Of a stretch of DNA of 64,000 bases, positions 1 through 7,915 are shown piece by piece. This DNA comes from Desulfobacter sp. Lineage in GTDB: Bacteria > Desulfobacterota > Desulfobacteria > Desulfobacterales > Desulfobacteraceae. The translations under genes were made by a program, and so were the position numbers. The notes beneath the pieces are model-generated. The model was not told where the DNA came from, did no database searches, and saw nothing but the letters and a program-made list of their open reading frames with translations. The stretch covers positions 2,637,001-2,701,000 of the forward strand of contig CP054837.1 in the NCBI GenBank assembly GCA_028768525.1, given 5' to 3'. Numbering within the stretch: the first letter of the stretch is position 1; every line of letters begins with the position of its first letter.

Positions 1-1125
1 CAGGGCCGCCAATACCGTGACCACATAGACATCCACCATGGACCAGCGCCCCACCGCTTCGGTGAACCGGTAGAGCCGGGTCCGATCCCCGGGCTTCCAC
101 CGGGACCTGAACTGCACCGACAACAAAAGATAAATCAAGATCAACAGCTTCAGCATGGGGATGAGTATGCTGGCCGTAAAAATAATCAGGGCAATATGCC
201 ATGAGCCGGACAGCATGAAATAAATAACGCCGCTCATGATGGTATCCGCCTGCTCGGCCCCCAGCGTCCGGGTAATGGTGACGGGCAGGATATTTGCCGG
301 CACATAAAAGACAACGGCCGCCAGGACCAGGGCCCAGGTCCGCTGGAGACTCAAGGGTTTTACCGCACGGAGCCGGGCCCCGCACCTGGGACATCTGCCG
401 GATTCCCCTGACGGCGCCAGGGGCGTCGTCAATGCGCAGCAATGGCAGGCGGTCAATGCCCCCCCCCAGGGCTCCGGAACCTTTTGCCGGGGCAGCCGCT
501 GCCAGACATCCTCCGGATTTAATCCGGAAAAGGCCGCCGCCACAACCACGATCAGCCCCACAAAGGCCCATAAGCCGGGGCCGGCCACAATATCGGCCAT
601 CTTGGCCAATTTAATCATGGCCACGAGAATGGCCAGCATATACACCTCGATCATCCCCCAGGGTTTCAAGCGTACCAGGAGCCTGAAGACCGGTGCGGTA
701 TGACGGGCCGCCCTGCCGGCTGCAGCGGGCACCATCAGATAGGCCAACCCTGCCAGTTGCGCCAGGGGCACCGCCACACAGGTGGCCAGCACCAGAACGG
801 CAAGCCCTGCAAATCCCTGGCGGTAAAGTTCGACAATCCCGGTCAAAAGGCAGGTCTCCCGGATCTGGCCCTCAAGCCTAAGGGAAAGAAAGGGAAAGGC
901 ATTGGCAATGCAAAAGAGAACCAGCCCGGCCAGGGCCAGGGCCAGGGTCCTCTGGACGGTATCCCCGCGGTGACCGGCGAGCCTTGCATCACAGCGGCAG
1001 CAGCGGGCAGCCGCCCCAAAGGGCAGGTCAGGAATCGCCTGGGCCATCCCGCAGTCCGGGCAGGCAGCCACAGCAACCGGCCTGTCTGCCCCCGTATTCC
1101 CCAATGATTTCGACAAAGTCGCCAT
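1..1125 (-). CDS. pqiA: Paraquat-inducible protein A (PqiA), C-terminal end beyond window
   Basis: Open frame without a stop running off the left edge; 375 codons are visible. It has the duplicated PqiA plan: an N-terminal zinc-ribbon-like Cys cluster (CPDCG then CCRCD), hydrophobic segments, a second Cys cluster (CHCC then CPRCGARL) and more membrane segments including the motifs VPANILPV and DVYVV. PqiA is the inner-membrane partner of the MCE protein PqiB in lipid traffic and envelope-stress defence; pqiB and pqiC would be expected past position 1. The ATG at 1125 was chosen, but an in-frame ATG at 1158 is equally possible since neither has a convincing ribosome-binding site. Family call is firm; start is uncertain. 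Confidence 0.9.
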   Translation of the reverse strand, partial: MATLSKSLGNTGADRPVAVAACPDCGMAQAIPDLPFGAAARCCRCDARLAGHRGDTVQRTLALALAGLVLFCIANAFPFLSLRLEGQIRETCLLTGIVELYRQGFAGLAVLVLATCVAVPLAQLAGLAYLMVPAAAGRAARHTAPVFRLLVRLKPWGMIEVYMLAILVAMIKLAKMADIVAGPGLWAFVGLIVVVAAAFSGLNPEDVWQRLPRQKVPEPWGGALTACHCCALTTPLAPSGESGRCPRCGARLRAVKPLSLQRTWALVLAAVVFYVPANILPVTITRTLGAEQADTIMSGVIYFMLSGSWHIALIIFTASILIPMLKLLILIYLLLSVQFRSRWKPGDRTRLYRFTEAVGRWSMVDVYVVTVLAAL

Positions 1126-1232
1126 CGGATGAATATAGCGGAAACCCGGTCCTTGCATCAAACAAAATTTATTCCCCGCCCCCTTTCAGGGAAAATTTCC
1201 ATGTGATAGCCTATGGCTCAACAGGAGGAATT

Positions 1233-1505
1233 ATGAAAGAAGATTTATCACGGTTCACGGGAAAAGAGGTGGTGGTGGATACCCGCTCCAACTGGGTCTA
1301 CCTGGGAATTCTGGACCGGGTCACGGAAAGTTCCCTGGTACTGACCGATGCCGATGCCCACGACATCACCGATACCGAGGTATCAAAGGAACGGTATATC
1401 TACGACAGCCGGACCGGTGGCATCAAGGCCAACCGTGACCGGGTCCATATCAGCCTGGACTATATAGTGGGTTTTTCTGCCCTGGGGGATATCAAAGCCT
1501 TCTGA
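1233..1505 (+). CDS. Small hypothetical protein, possibly LSm-like fold
   Basis: A 90-residue soluble protein. The ATG at 1233 sits behind a strong ribosome-binding site (AGGAGG, 1223-1228), so the longer upstream open frame is not the real start. The chain opens MKEDLSRFTGKEVVVDTRSN and alternates short hydrophobic beta strands with charged turns (VYLGILDRV, SLVLTDADAHD, ERYIYDS, VHISLDYIVGFSAL). This looks like a small beta barrel of the LSm type, but I recognise no named family. No signal peptide or membrane segment. It is transcribed away from pqiA and is followed by the promoter of the next operon, so it is probably monocistronic. Coding status is well supported; function unknown. Confidence 0.75.
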   Translation: MKEDLSRFTGKEVVVDTRSNWVYLGILDRVTESSLVLTDADAHDITDTEVSKERYIYDSRTGGIKANRDRVHISLDYIVGFSALGDIKAF

Positions 1506-1553
1506 GACCGGGACGAAAACACCTTCCCCCAACCTGCCAGGGCCTCAAAATCA

Positions 1554-1583
1554 TTGACAATGCCCTTGAAGGTCCCCTATAAG
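1554..1583 (+). promoter_or_regulatory. Sigma-70-type promoter for the secreted-protein operon
   Basis: TTGACA at 1554-1559, an 18-base spacer, then TATAAG at 1578-1583. It lies about 95 bases before the ATG at 1680, inside the 174-base gap after the small hypothetical gene. The -35 is perfect and the -10 matches at five of six positions. Confidence 0.65.
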
Positions 1584-1679
1584 CATTTAATACGTTTCAG
1601 CGCAATTGTTCCTAAATCCAACAGATGCTGGCGGCTTGATGCGGACCGCAACTGACACCTGAACTCAAAGGAGACCTGT

Positions 1680-4600
1680 ATGCAGAAACCTGTTTTTCCC
1701 CTTTATATTCTGCCGCTTCTTTTTTTCTTCTTTTCTTTTTTTTCACCCCCCGCTCTGAATGCGGGTATCCATTATTCTTCCAAAGAACTCATGGCCCAAG
1801 GGATCAGGTACGTGAGCGTCAGCACCCAGTGGAAAAGCGAACTTGATTTTCACAATAAACGCCTAACCCAAATCAAGACGATGAGGGCCAGTGATGCCCA
1901 GAAACAATTTCTCTATGACCGGGAGATGGCCCGCCATGGGAAGCGGAATCACGACCTTGCCGGGCAGCGAAACGAAATCCAGGAGGTATTGATCAAAGAG
2001 GCCAATGCCCGGGTGCAGGGCAGCCAGGGAAAGGCCTCAAGCCAGCTCAAGGATACGGCCGGCACCAAATTCGGTGAAAAAGGCCACCGGGGAATGGCCG
2101 GTGACCGGGATATGGGAGGCGGATCCAATACCGCGGAAAAGGTCAAAGACGTGCTCAGGGAAATGGGGCTGTATAACCCGGATCCCAGTAAAAAATCCAT
2201 TGTACCGGTGGAATCCAAGGCCGGCACCCTGGAAATCAAAGGAGAATTTGACCTGACCATCAACAAAGAGGGAATGGCCCCCAGGGCCGGGACCCAGTAC
2301 CACCAGATCCAGGTTGAGGTGGATGCCCGTAACCCGGAAACCTATGTCTCGGAATCCATGAAGATCCGGAAGGACGGAAAACTGGTAAAACAGCAGGTGG
2401 GTACTGAATATGTGGAGATTCAGGACCACAGAAAAAAAGCCTCAAAAGGTCTTGCCGCAGATGGAGAGGGGCTGGTCAGGGAGCCTTCAAAGATGCAGGG
2501 CATGGCCAAGGGCACCAAAAAGACCCTGGACATGGGTCGGGTGGATGGGGATACCCTGGAAAAAATCCTCAGGCAGAACGGCATTAAAGAGAGCCCGGCA
2601 GAGTTTAAGCGCAGGCTCCAGGCGGTAAAGGAGGGAAAGATATCCATTGGCGATGCCGGACAGGCCGAGCGCATGCGGCGGGTGAGCGAAGATGTATTTG
2701 CCGCAGCAGAGCAGACAGTCTTCCGCCAGGCCAAAAAAGATATTGTGGATTTAAGGGCCAAAGCCGCATCCATGTCCCCTGATGACCCGGTCCGCCTTAA
2801 GATCGAAGAGGAAATCGTTGATACGGTGACCAAGATGAAGCAGACCCGGGCCGCCAACGAAGAATTTTTATCCGCAAAAAAAATGCAGAACAACAAGGCA
2901 GTGGTCAAGGAGATCCCGCCGCCCCAAAAAAAGATCACCCCCGAGGCCATAGATGTTGAAATCCGGCAGATGGAACTGTCCCGGCCGGCTTCTGTAAAGC
3001 AGAAGGCTGCCAAAGCCTTTGGGGCAATCATGCAGATCGCCGATATCGGCCAGACCTGCCAGACCGTGGAAGATTATGTGGCAGGTAAAATCCCCCTCAC
3101 GGATGCCGCCCTGACCATTGCGGACCAGTATGTGACCCAGGGGGCCATTGGCACGGGAAAGCACATTGCACAGACTTCACAGGATTATATGGATGCCCGG
3201 GACAAAATAGCCATGGCCAACCGGAACAATATGGCCGCCTATCTGACCCGGTGGGAGCTTGGGTTCAGACGGGCCGGCATGCCTGCAGATAAGGCCAGGG
3301 CCTACGTCTCCAATGCCATGCTGTCAGGAGATCTCACCCTTCTGGACAGAAAGGCAAACCTTCTGAGGGCTGAAGGCCGGCAGGTTGAGGCCCCTGTCCT
3401 GGTGACGGAAACCTTTGAGGCAGACGATACCCTGTGGGAAAGAACAAAGGCCACGGGAAAGGGAATGGCCACGGGAATATATGACGGTGCGGTCTATTCC
3501 ATAAACGCCCCGGGACGCATGGTAGATGCCTGGGCTGAAGGAGAACTCAAAGAGGCACACCTGGCGGCCTATACCCGGGAGCAGGATGCCGGGAGCCGGT
3601 CCACCCTTTTTCAGAAGCTGATCAGTGCCGGGGTCCCTTCCCAAAAAGCCCTGGCCGCCATAAACGCCCATGAAAATAATGACCTAGCCCCCTTGCGCGC
3701 CTTATTCAGAGAGACCAGGGAAAGGATCAAGGCAGAAGAGGAGGCGGCCAGGAAAGAGGCCCAAGCGGCTGAAACTTATATCCAGGACCAGGCCGCAAGG
3801 CTTGAAAAAGGGCTGCACCAGTACGGGGTTTACCTGGAATTTCTAAAATCAACCCCCCTGATCCTGAACCGGGAGCCCTCTCCCATTGAAATTCCCAGCG
3901 AAGGGGAATCTGTGGTGGTTGAATTTTCCATGGACAATCCCCAGGACAATTTCCTGATGGTGGCCGGTTCCATGGAAAATCTGTTCCAGAATATCACGGG
4001 GACTCCGGCCAAAGTCATAGTGGACTATAATTTCGGCATTCCAGGCAAACCCGGAGCAACACCCAATATCTGGTACACCAAAAGCCCCAAAACCGCCGGT
4101 ATCTATCCTGTGCCGGCCAGGGTGGATGTCAAAATCAAGGGCCCGGGACCTGACAGTCCCCTGGCGGCCCTGGCCCATGACTTTACCCGCCCGGTATATG
4201 AGAATGTGGAAGTGGTGGCGGCAGGCGGGGATGCAGATTACACCAAAGGCATCTGGCCGGAACTGAGAAAAACCACAGTCACGGACATGGCAGGGAAAAT
4301 CACCAGGACCAAAGGGGCGGCCCGGGTGATCGATTATGACTGGGAAGCCAACACCGGCACCACGGACAAGGAATGGGGACATGTCACCATAAAAATGAGC
4401 GCCGATGGCAGACGCATTGAAGAAGTGGTGGCCGAAACCTTTTACGACTGGGAAAGCAGAAACAAGTTCAAGGAACTTGTGATACTCAAAAATTTTGTCC
4501 TCTATTCACTGGATAAAGAAACATTGACCCAGCCCACCCATGCCTACTATGTCATGGACGATGACAACAAGGACATCTACGGAACCTACCAGAAGGCAGA

Positions 4601-5219
4601 ATTCGATCGTAAGAAAGGCACCTATAGGACCTATGGCACCCCCCAGGTACTTGGGGATGCCAGGGCCAGCAATTCCAAGGTGGTGGTCCACATGCCTCCC
4701 CCCCGGATCCACTTCAGGATGAGCCAGGAGATTCAAGAACAAAAATGGGCCAGGGAAAAAGAGGTCAGGGCCCAGAAAAAAGCGGCTCAGAAGGCCCGGA
4801 AAAAGGCGGCTTCAGGCGGGTCCTATTTTGAAGGCCCCATGGGAGAAGAAGAGGGGTTCACAGGTAAAATCAAGATTCGCATCGGCAAGGACCAGACATC
4901 TGTGGACGGAGAATTCAAATGCACACAGATTAAAACCCGTGGAAGCGAATCCCGCAAGGCTGTTCTTGAAGGGACATTTCAAGGGGCCTTTAATCCGGAA
5001 ACCGGCGCCCTTGAGACCAAGCTGACCAACGGGAATATGTGGTTTTTTAAAAAAGTGGACGGCAAATGGTATCCTGGCGGTCCCCCCCAGGGCATGTCCA
5101 CCAAGACCCGGGTCCTTGGAAAAATGGAAAACAACCAGATCAACGGATATATTGACAACGGCAAGGCAAAGGCATTCCACTGGACCGCCCTGCCAACACC
5201 ACCCGGGGAGGGAAAATAA
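1680..5219 (+). CDS. Large secreted protein of unknown function
   Basis: 1179 residues with a clear signal peptide (hydrophobic Phe/Leu stretch at about 8-22, cleavage near residue 28, LNAG), so it is exported. AGGAGA lies 7 bases before the ATG. The middle is charged, Ala-rich and helical: coiled-coil-like stretches around 330-410 and 680-720 flank an Ala/Gly-rich region around 440-620. The next part (about 740-1000) looks beta-rich. A Lys/Arg-rich helix near 1020-1040 leads to a C-terminal beta domain of about 100 residues ending HWTALP. I recognise no family or catalytic motif. It is the first gene of an operon with the tectonin-like protein (2-base gap) and a small membrane protein. Surface or periplasmic structural role is a guess. 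Confidence 0.85.
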   Translation: MQKPVFPLYILPLLFFFFSFFSPPALNAGIHYSSKELMAQGIRYVSVSTQWKSELDFHNKRLTQIKTMRASDAQKQFLYDREMARHGKRNHDLAGQRNEIQEVLIKEANARVQGSQGKASSQLKDTAGTKFGEKGHRGMAGDRDMGGGSNTAEKVKDVLREMGLYNPDPSKKSIVPVESKAGTLEIKGEFDLTINKEGMAPRAGTQYHQIQVEVDARNPETYVSESMKIRKDGKLVKQQVGTEYVEIQDHRKKASKGLAADGEGLVREPSKMQGMAKGTKKTLDMGRVDGDTLEKILRQNGIKESPAEFKRRLQAVKEGKISIGDAGQAERMRRVSEDVFAAAEQTVFRQAKKDIVDLRAKAASMSPDDPVRLKIEEEIVDTVTKMKQTRAANEEFLSAKKMQNNKAVVKEIPPPQKKITPEAIDVEIRQMELSRPASVKQKAAKAFGAIMQIADIGQTCQTVEDYVAGKIPLTDAALTIADQYVTQGAIGTGKHIAQTSQDYMDARDKIAMANRNNMAAYLTRWELGFRRAGMPADKARAYVSNAMLSGDLTLLDRKANLLRAEGRQVEAPVLVTETFEADDTLWERTKATGKGMATGIYDGAVYSINAPGRMVDAWAEGELKEAHLAAYTREQDAGSRSTLFQKLISAGVPSQKALAAINAHENNDLAPLRALFRETRERIKAEEEAARKEAQAAETYIQDQAARLEKGLHQYGVYLEFLKSTPLILNREPSPIEIPSEGESVVVEFSMDNPQDNFLMVAGSMENLFQNITGTPAKVIVDYNFGIPGKPGATPNIWYTKSPKTAGIYPVPARVDVKIKGPGPDSPLAALAHDFTRPVYENVEVVAAGGDADYTKGIWPELRKTTVTDMAGKITRTKGAARVIDYDWEANTGTTDKEWGHVTIKMSADGRRIEEVVAETFYDWESRNKFKELVILKNFVLYSLDKETLTQPTHAYYVMDDDNKDIYGTYQKAEFDRKKGTYRTYGTPQVLGDARASNSKVVVHMPPPRIHFRMSQEIQEQKWAREKEVRAQKKAAQKARKKAASGGSYFEGPMGEEEGFTGKIKIRIGKDQTSVDGEFKCTQIKTRGSESRKAVLEGTFQGAFNPETGALETKLTNGNMWFFKKVDGKWYPGGPPQGMSTKTRVLGKMENNQINGYIDNGKAKAFHWTALPTPPGEGK

Positions 5220-5221
5220 CC

Positions 5222-6847
5222 ATGAGAACACTCACCTTGACCCTGATCCTGGCAGTTTCCTTTGCCCAGGCGGCCCTGGCGGATACGTCTCCCTGGGGGA
5301 TCCCCACTGAATCTGAAATCAGGGAACACCAATCCTCTTCCGCCAAGGAAGCCGCCAAAGAAGTGAAAAATAAGGCGGTTGTGGATATCCGGCAACTCCA
5401 AAAAATCAACAAAACCCTGCCGGTTCCGGATTCTGGAGAACCGGCTTCCCCAAAGGCCGGGACCAAACCGTCAACGCCATCTCCAGCCCCTGTCGCAGCA
5501 GTTGCTCCGGGGGAGGCAAGCGCCAAACCTGTACCAGAAAAGCAACAGGCACTGGGCACTTCGTATCCGGCGCCGCCAGCCCCGCCAAAGCGGATGGATA
5601 CCCCCTGGGTGGTTAATTCCCAGAACGGCATCTATAAATGGAACCACAGCAACTGGGAACAGATGCCCGGCCTGGCAAAGGATATCGGAGCCGGCCCGGA
5701 TGGCTCGGTCTGGGTCATCGGGGTGGATCCCATGCCCGGAGGATTTGGTATCTACAAATGGGACGGCAGAACGTGGACCAAAAATCCAGAAGGCGGGGCA
5801 ACCCGCATTGATGTGGATCACAGGGGTATGCCATGGGTCGTGAACAATGCCGGAAGCATCTACAGATGGAACGGCAGGGCCTGGGATGAATTACCCGGCA
5901 AAGCCAGTGATATCGGAATCGGGCCGGATGGCTCGGTCTGGGTCATCGGGGTGGATTCCATGCCCGGAGGATTTGGTATTTACAGATGGAACGGCGGGGC
6001 TTGGGCCAAAAACCCGGGAGGCGGGGCAATACGAATTGATGTGGATCACCAGGGCATGCCCTGGGTCCTGAACAATGCCGGAAGCATCTACAGATGGAAC
6101 GGCAGGGCCTGGGATGAATTGCCCGGCAAAGCAAGGGACATTGGCCTGGGCATTTCCCGTGCCCTGGTAATTGGCATCAACCATGTCTACGGGGGCTTTG
6201 GCATATATGAATGGAAGGGCAATGACTGGGGAAATATTCCCGGCGGGGCTGTGGGCGTAACCGTGGCCGGTTCGGGCAGGCCTGATTCAGTCCTGAAATC
6301 AGGTTCCCTTAAGCCGGCCTCTCTTGCCAGGCCTGATGCCGGGCCTGATGCCGGGCCTGATGCCAGGCCTGATGCCGGGCCCGTGAACTTTGGATTTGAA
6401 ACCGGTACCCTTGAAGGGTGGAACAAAACCGGTACGGCCTTTGATCATCAGCCCACCTTCGGGGACAATCCCACAGCCCGCCACCGGGGCCAGCCCTCAA
6501 AGCACAGGGGGAATTTCTGGATCGGAGGATTTGAAAATAGGCCCACCCCCGCCTCACCTGCCGGCAGCGTCCAGGGGGACGGCCCCCAGGGCACCCTGGT
6601 CTCCCAGCCCTTTGTCATCTCCGACACGAGTTTGGAATTCCTCATCGGCGGGGGGTGTGATATGGGCAAAGTCCGGGTTGAGTTGCTGGTTGACGGCAAG
6701 GCAGTTAAAAAGGCAACGGGCAAATGCAGGGAAACCCTATCCCCTGTTAAATGGGATGTATCCGCCTTCCAGGGAAGGTCCGCCCAGGTCAGAATTGTGG
6801 ACCAGTCCAGCGGTGGCTGGGGCCACATCAATTTTGATGGGCTTTGA
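5222..6847 (+). CDS. Secreted tectonin-type beta-propeller protein with C-terminal lectin-like domain
   Basis: 541 residues with a signal peptide (cleavage near residue 20, ALA-DT). A Pro/Ala-rich linker (about 60-120) leads to a repeat domain from about 125 to 345 whose units carry G-I/S-Y-K/R-W-N and DIGxGPDGSVWVIG. Three 76-residue double units give about six blades, as in tectonin/TECPR propellers, which bind carbohydrate or LPS in known cases. A (DAGP)4-like spacer follows, then a beta-sandwich-like domain starting NFGFETGTLEGWN and ending WGHINFDGL, similar in style to carbohydrate-binding jelly rolls. GGGGAGGG precedes the ATG, and the gap from the preceding gene is 2 bases, so the two are co-translated. 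Sugar binding is inferred from fold only. Confidence 0.82.
   Translation: MRTLTLTLILAVSFAQAALADTSPWGIPTESEIREHQSSSAKEAAKEVKNKAVVDIRQLQKINKTLPVPDSGEPASPKAGTKPSTPSPAPVAAVAPGEASAKPVPEKQQALGTSYPAPPAPPKRMDTPWVVNSQNGIYKWNHSNWEQMPGLAKDIGAGPDGSVWVIGVDPMPGGFGIYKWDGRTWTKNPEGGATRIDVDHRGMPWVVNNAGSIYRWNGRAWDELPGKASDIGIGPDGSVWVIGVDSMPGGFGIYRWNGGAWAKNPGGGAIRIDVDHQGMPWVLNNAGSIYRWNGRAWDELPGKARDIGLGISRALVIGINHVYGGFGIYEWKGNDWGNIPGGAVGVTVAGSGRPDSVLKSGSLKPASLARPDAGPDAGPDARPDAGPVNFGFETGTLEGWNKTGTAFDHQPTFGDNPTARHRGQPSKHRGNFWIGGFENRPTPASPAGSVQGDGPQGTLVSQPFVISDTSLEFLIGGGCDMGKVRVELLVDGKAVKKATGKCRETLSPVKWDVSAFQGRSAQVRIVDQSSGGWGHINFDGL
5640..6250 (+). repeat. Tandem repeats of about 228 bp encoding propeller blades
   Basis: Near-identical DNA recurs with a 228-base period; for example the stretch at 5698-5762 is repeated at 5926-5990 with only scattered changes, and a third, more diverged copy follows. 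Each unit encodes 76 residues (two blades). The high DNA identity points to recent duplication or gene conversion inside the gene. Confidence 0.8.
6330..6377 (+). repeat. Four tandem 12-bp repeats (GGCCTGATGCCG)
   Basis: Four in-frame copies, the third ending in A instead of G, encode a D-A-G/R-P linker between the propeller and the C-terminal domain. Copy-number change would alter linker length without shifting the frame. Confidence 0.8.
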
Positions 6848-6906
6848 TCCAGCAGGATATAGAAACCACAGGAAAATGAACAAAAAACCAAAGGAAAGGA
6901 AGTCCA

Positions 6907-7131
6907 ATGGGAGAAATTATCGGCGGCGCCATTTTCATGGCCCTGTTCATTGCCTTTGCCGTATGGAAGGGGGGCAAAAAAGGGAAAATTACAGATGCGG
7001 AACGCAGGCTGAGGGACGATGAATACTGGGCGGATGAGGAAAAAGAGGGCTCTGGCGGCCTGTTCTCTTTCAGCATGGGAAGCTCAGACGGCGATTCCGA
7101 CGATGACGGAGATGGCGGCGGAGATGATTAA
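6907..7131 (+). CDS. Small membrane protein with acidic Gly/Asp tail
   Basis: 74 residues: one N-terminal membrane segment (IIGGAIFMALFIAFAVW), a basic stop-transfer patch (KGGKKGK), a charged middle (ERRLRDDEYWADEEKE) and a tail of Asp, Gly and Ser ending DDGDGGGDD. GGAAG lies just before the ATG. It follows the tectonin-like gene by 59 bases in the same direction, so it is probably the third gene of the secreted-protein operon. The tail could bind metal or a basic partner. No family recognised. Confidence 0.65.
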   Translation: MGEIIGGAIFMALFIAFAVWKGGKKGKITDAERRLRDDEYWADEEKEGSGGLFSFSMGSSDGDSDDDGDGGGDD

Positions 7132-7229
7132 ACCCTAAAACCGGGGCGTTAATCTGACCGGCGGTGCCAGAACTAGAGTGCCCAGGTCCTTTCAACAGTC
7201 AAGGGCCGGACGGGCATAATTTTTTCGTT

Positions 7230-7898
7230 TTAAGAGCAAGGGCGGCCCATGAGCAACCGGTTTTTCGGGGTGACCTCGGAGGGGATGGTTGCGGTCCGGA
7301 TCTCATAGCCGGCAGCGGCCAGCTTCACCGCCCGCACTGCATCCACGGCCAGATCCCCTGCCATCCAAGGGGAGAGTCCGCCGTCGTCGCAGGTAGTCAA
7401 ATCATGACAGCAGGGCAGCACCGCCACCCTGGCCCGGGCGGCCACGGCTTTTTCAATGACCGCATCGGTCAGGCTGCCGCAGGCATGGGCCGACACCACC
7501 AGATCATCCGGCAGCAGCGCCACATCGGCCAAATCGGCACACCGGTATTCCACCCGCTCCGCCAGCCGGGGCCACTGGTCCGCCAGCACCCGGGAGAGCC
7601 GGAGTGCACTGTCGGGAATGCCGGTGTCCACGGCCAGCGCTCCCGGGGAGGTATTGTCCAGAAGGATCATGATATGTGCCAACAGGCCGTGGCCGCAGGC
7701 CAGGTCCACCACCCTGCCCCCCCTGAATCTCCGGCGGATCCGCTTGGCCGTTTCCCAGGCCTCGTACAATTCCTTTCGGGGCAGTACCCCGGCCATGCAC
7801 ACCGTTCTGGCTATTTTGTCGAAAAGGGTATTGCCCGGAAACCGATCCCTGTGCAGGGGCATTAATCTGTTTTTGCTTGATTTCTTCATATCCGGCAT
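7230..7898 (-). CDS. SAM-dependent methyltransferase, METTL25/Trm13-like
   Basis: About 222 residues. The Rossmann motif VVDLACGHGLLA (motif I) and an acidic residue after the next strand (LAVDTG) form a typical AdoMet site. The later motif LPCCHDL resembles the Cys/His signature of the Methyltransf_32 (METTL25/Trm13-like) group, some of which modify RNA. The open frame could begin at a TTG at 7931, but that reaches into the start of the divergent kinase gene; the ATG at 7898 (or 7889) is more natural, though no good ribosome-binding site is visible. It converges on the small membrane protein gene with no evident terminator. Substrate unknown. Confidence 0.72.
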   Translation of the reverse strand: MPDMKKSSKNRLMPLHRDRFPGNTLFDKIARTVCMAGVLPRKELYEAWETAKRIRRRFRGGRVVDLACGHGLLAHIMILLDNTSPGALAVDTGIPDSALRLSRVLADQWPRLAERVEYRCADLADVALLPDDLVVSAHACGSLTDAVIEKAVAARARVAVLPCCHDLTTCDDGGLSPWMAGDLAVDAVRAVKLAAAGYEIRTATIPSEVTPKNRLLMGRPCS

Positions 7899-7915
7899 AC
7901 TAATACAACTAAACG

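Noticed and set aside
294..1107. Several plus-strand frames at the left edge
   Set aside because: They lie antisense to the pqiA frame, which has zinc-ribbon and membrane motifs in the right order and reaches the edge without a stop.
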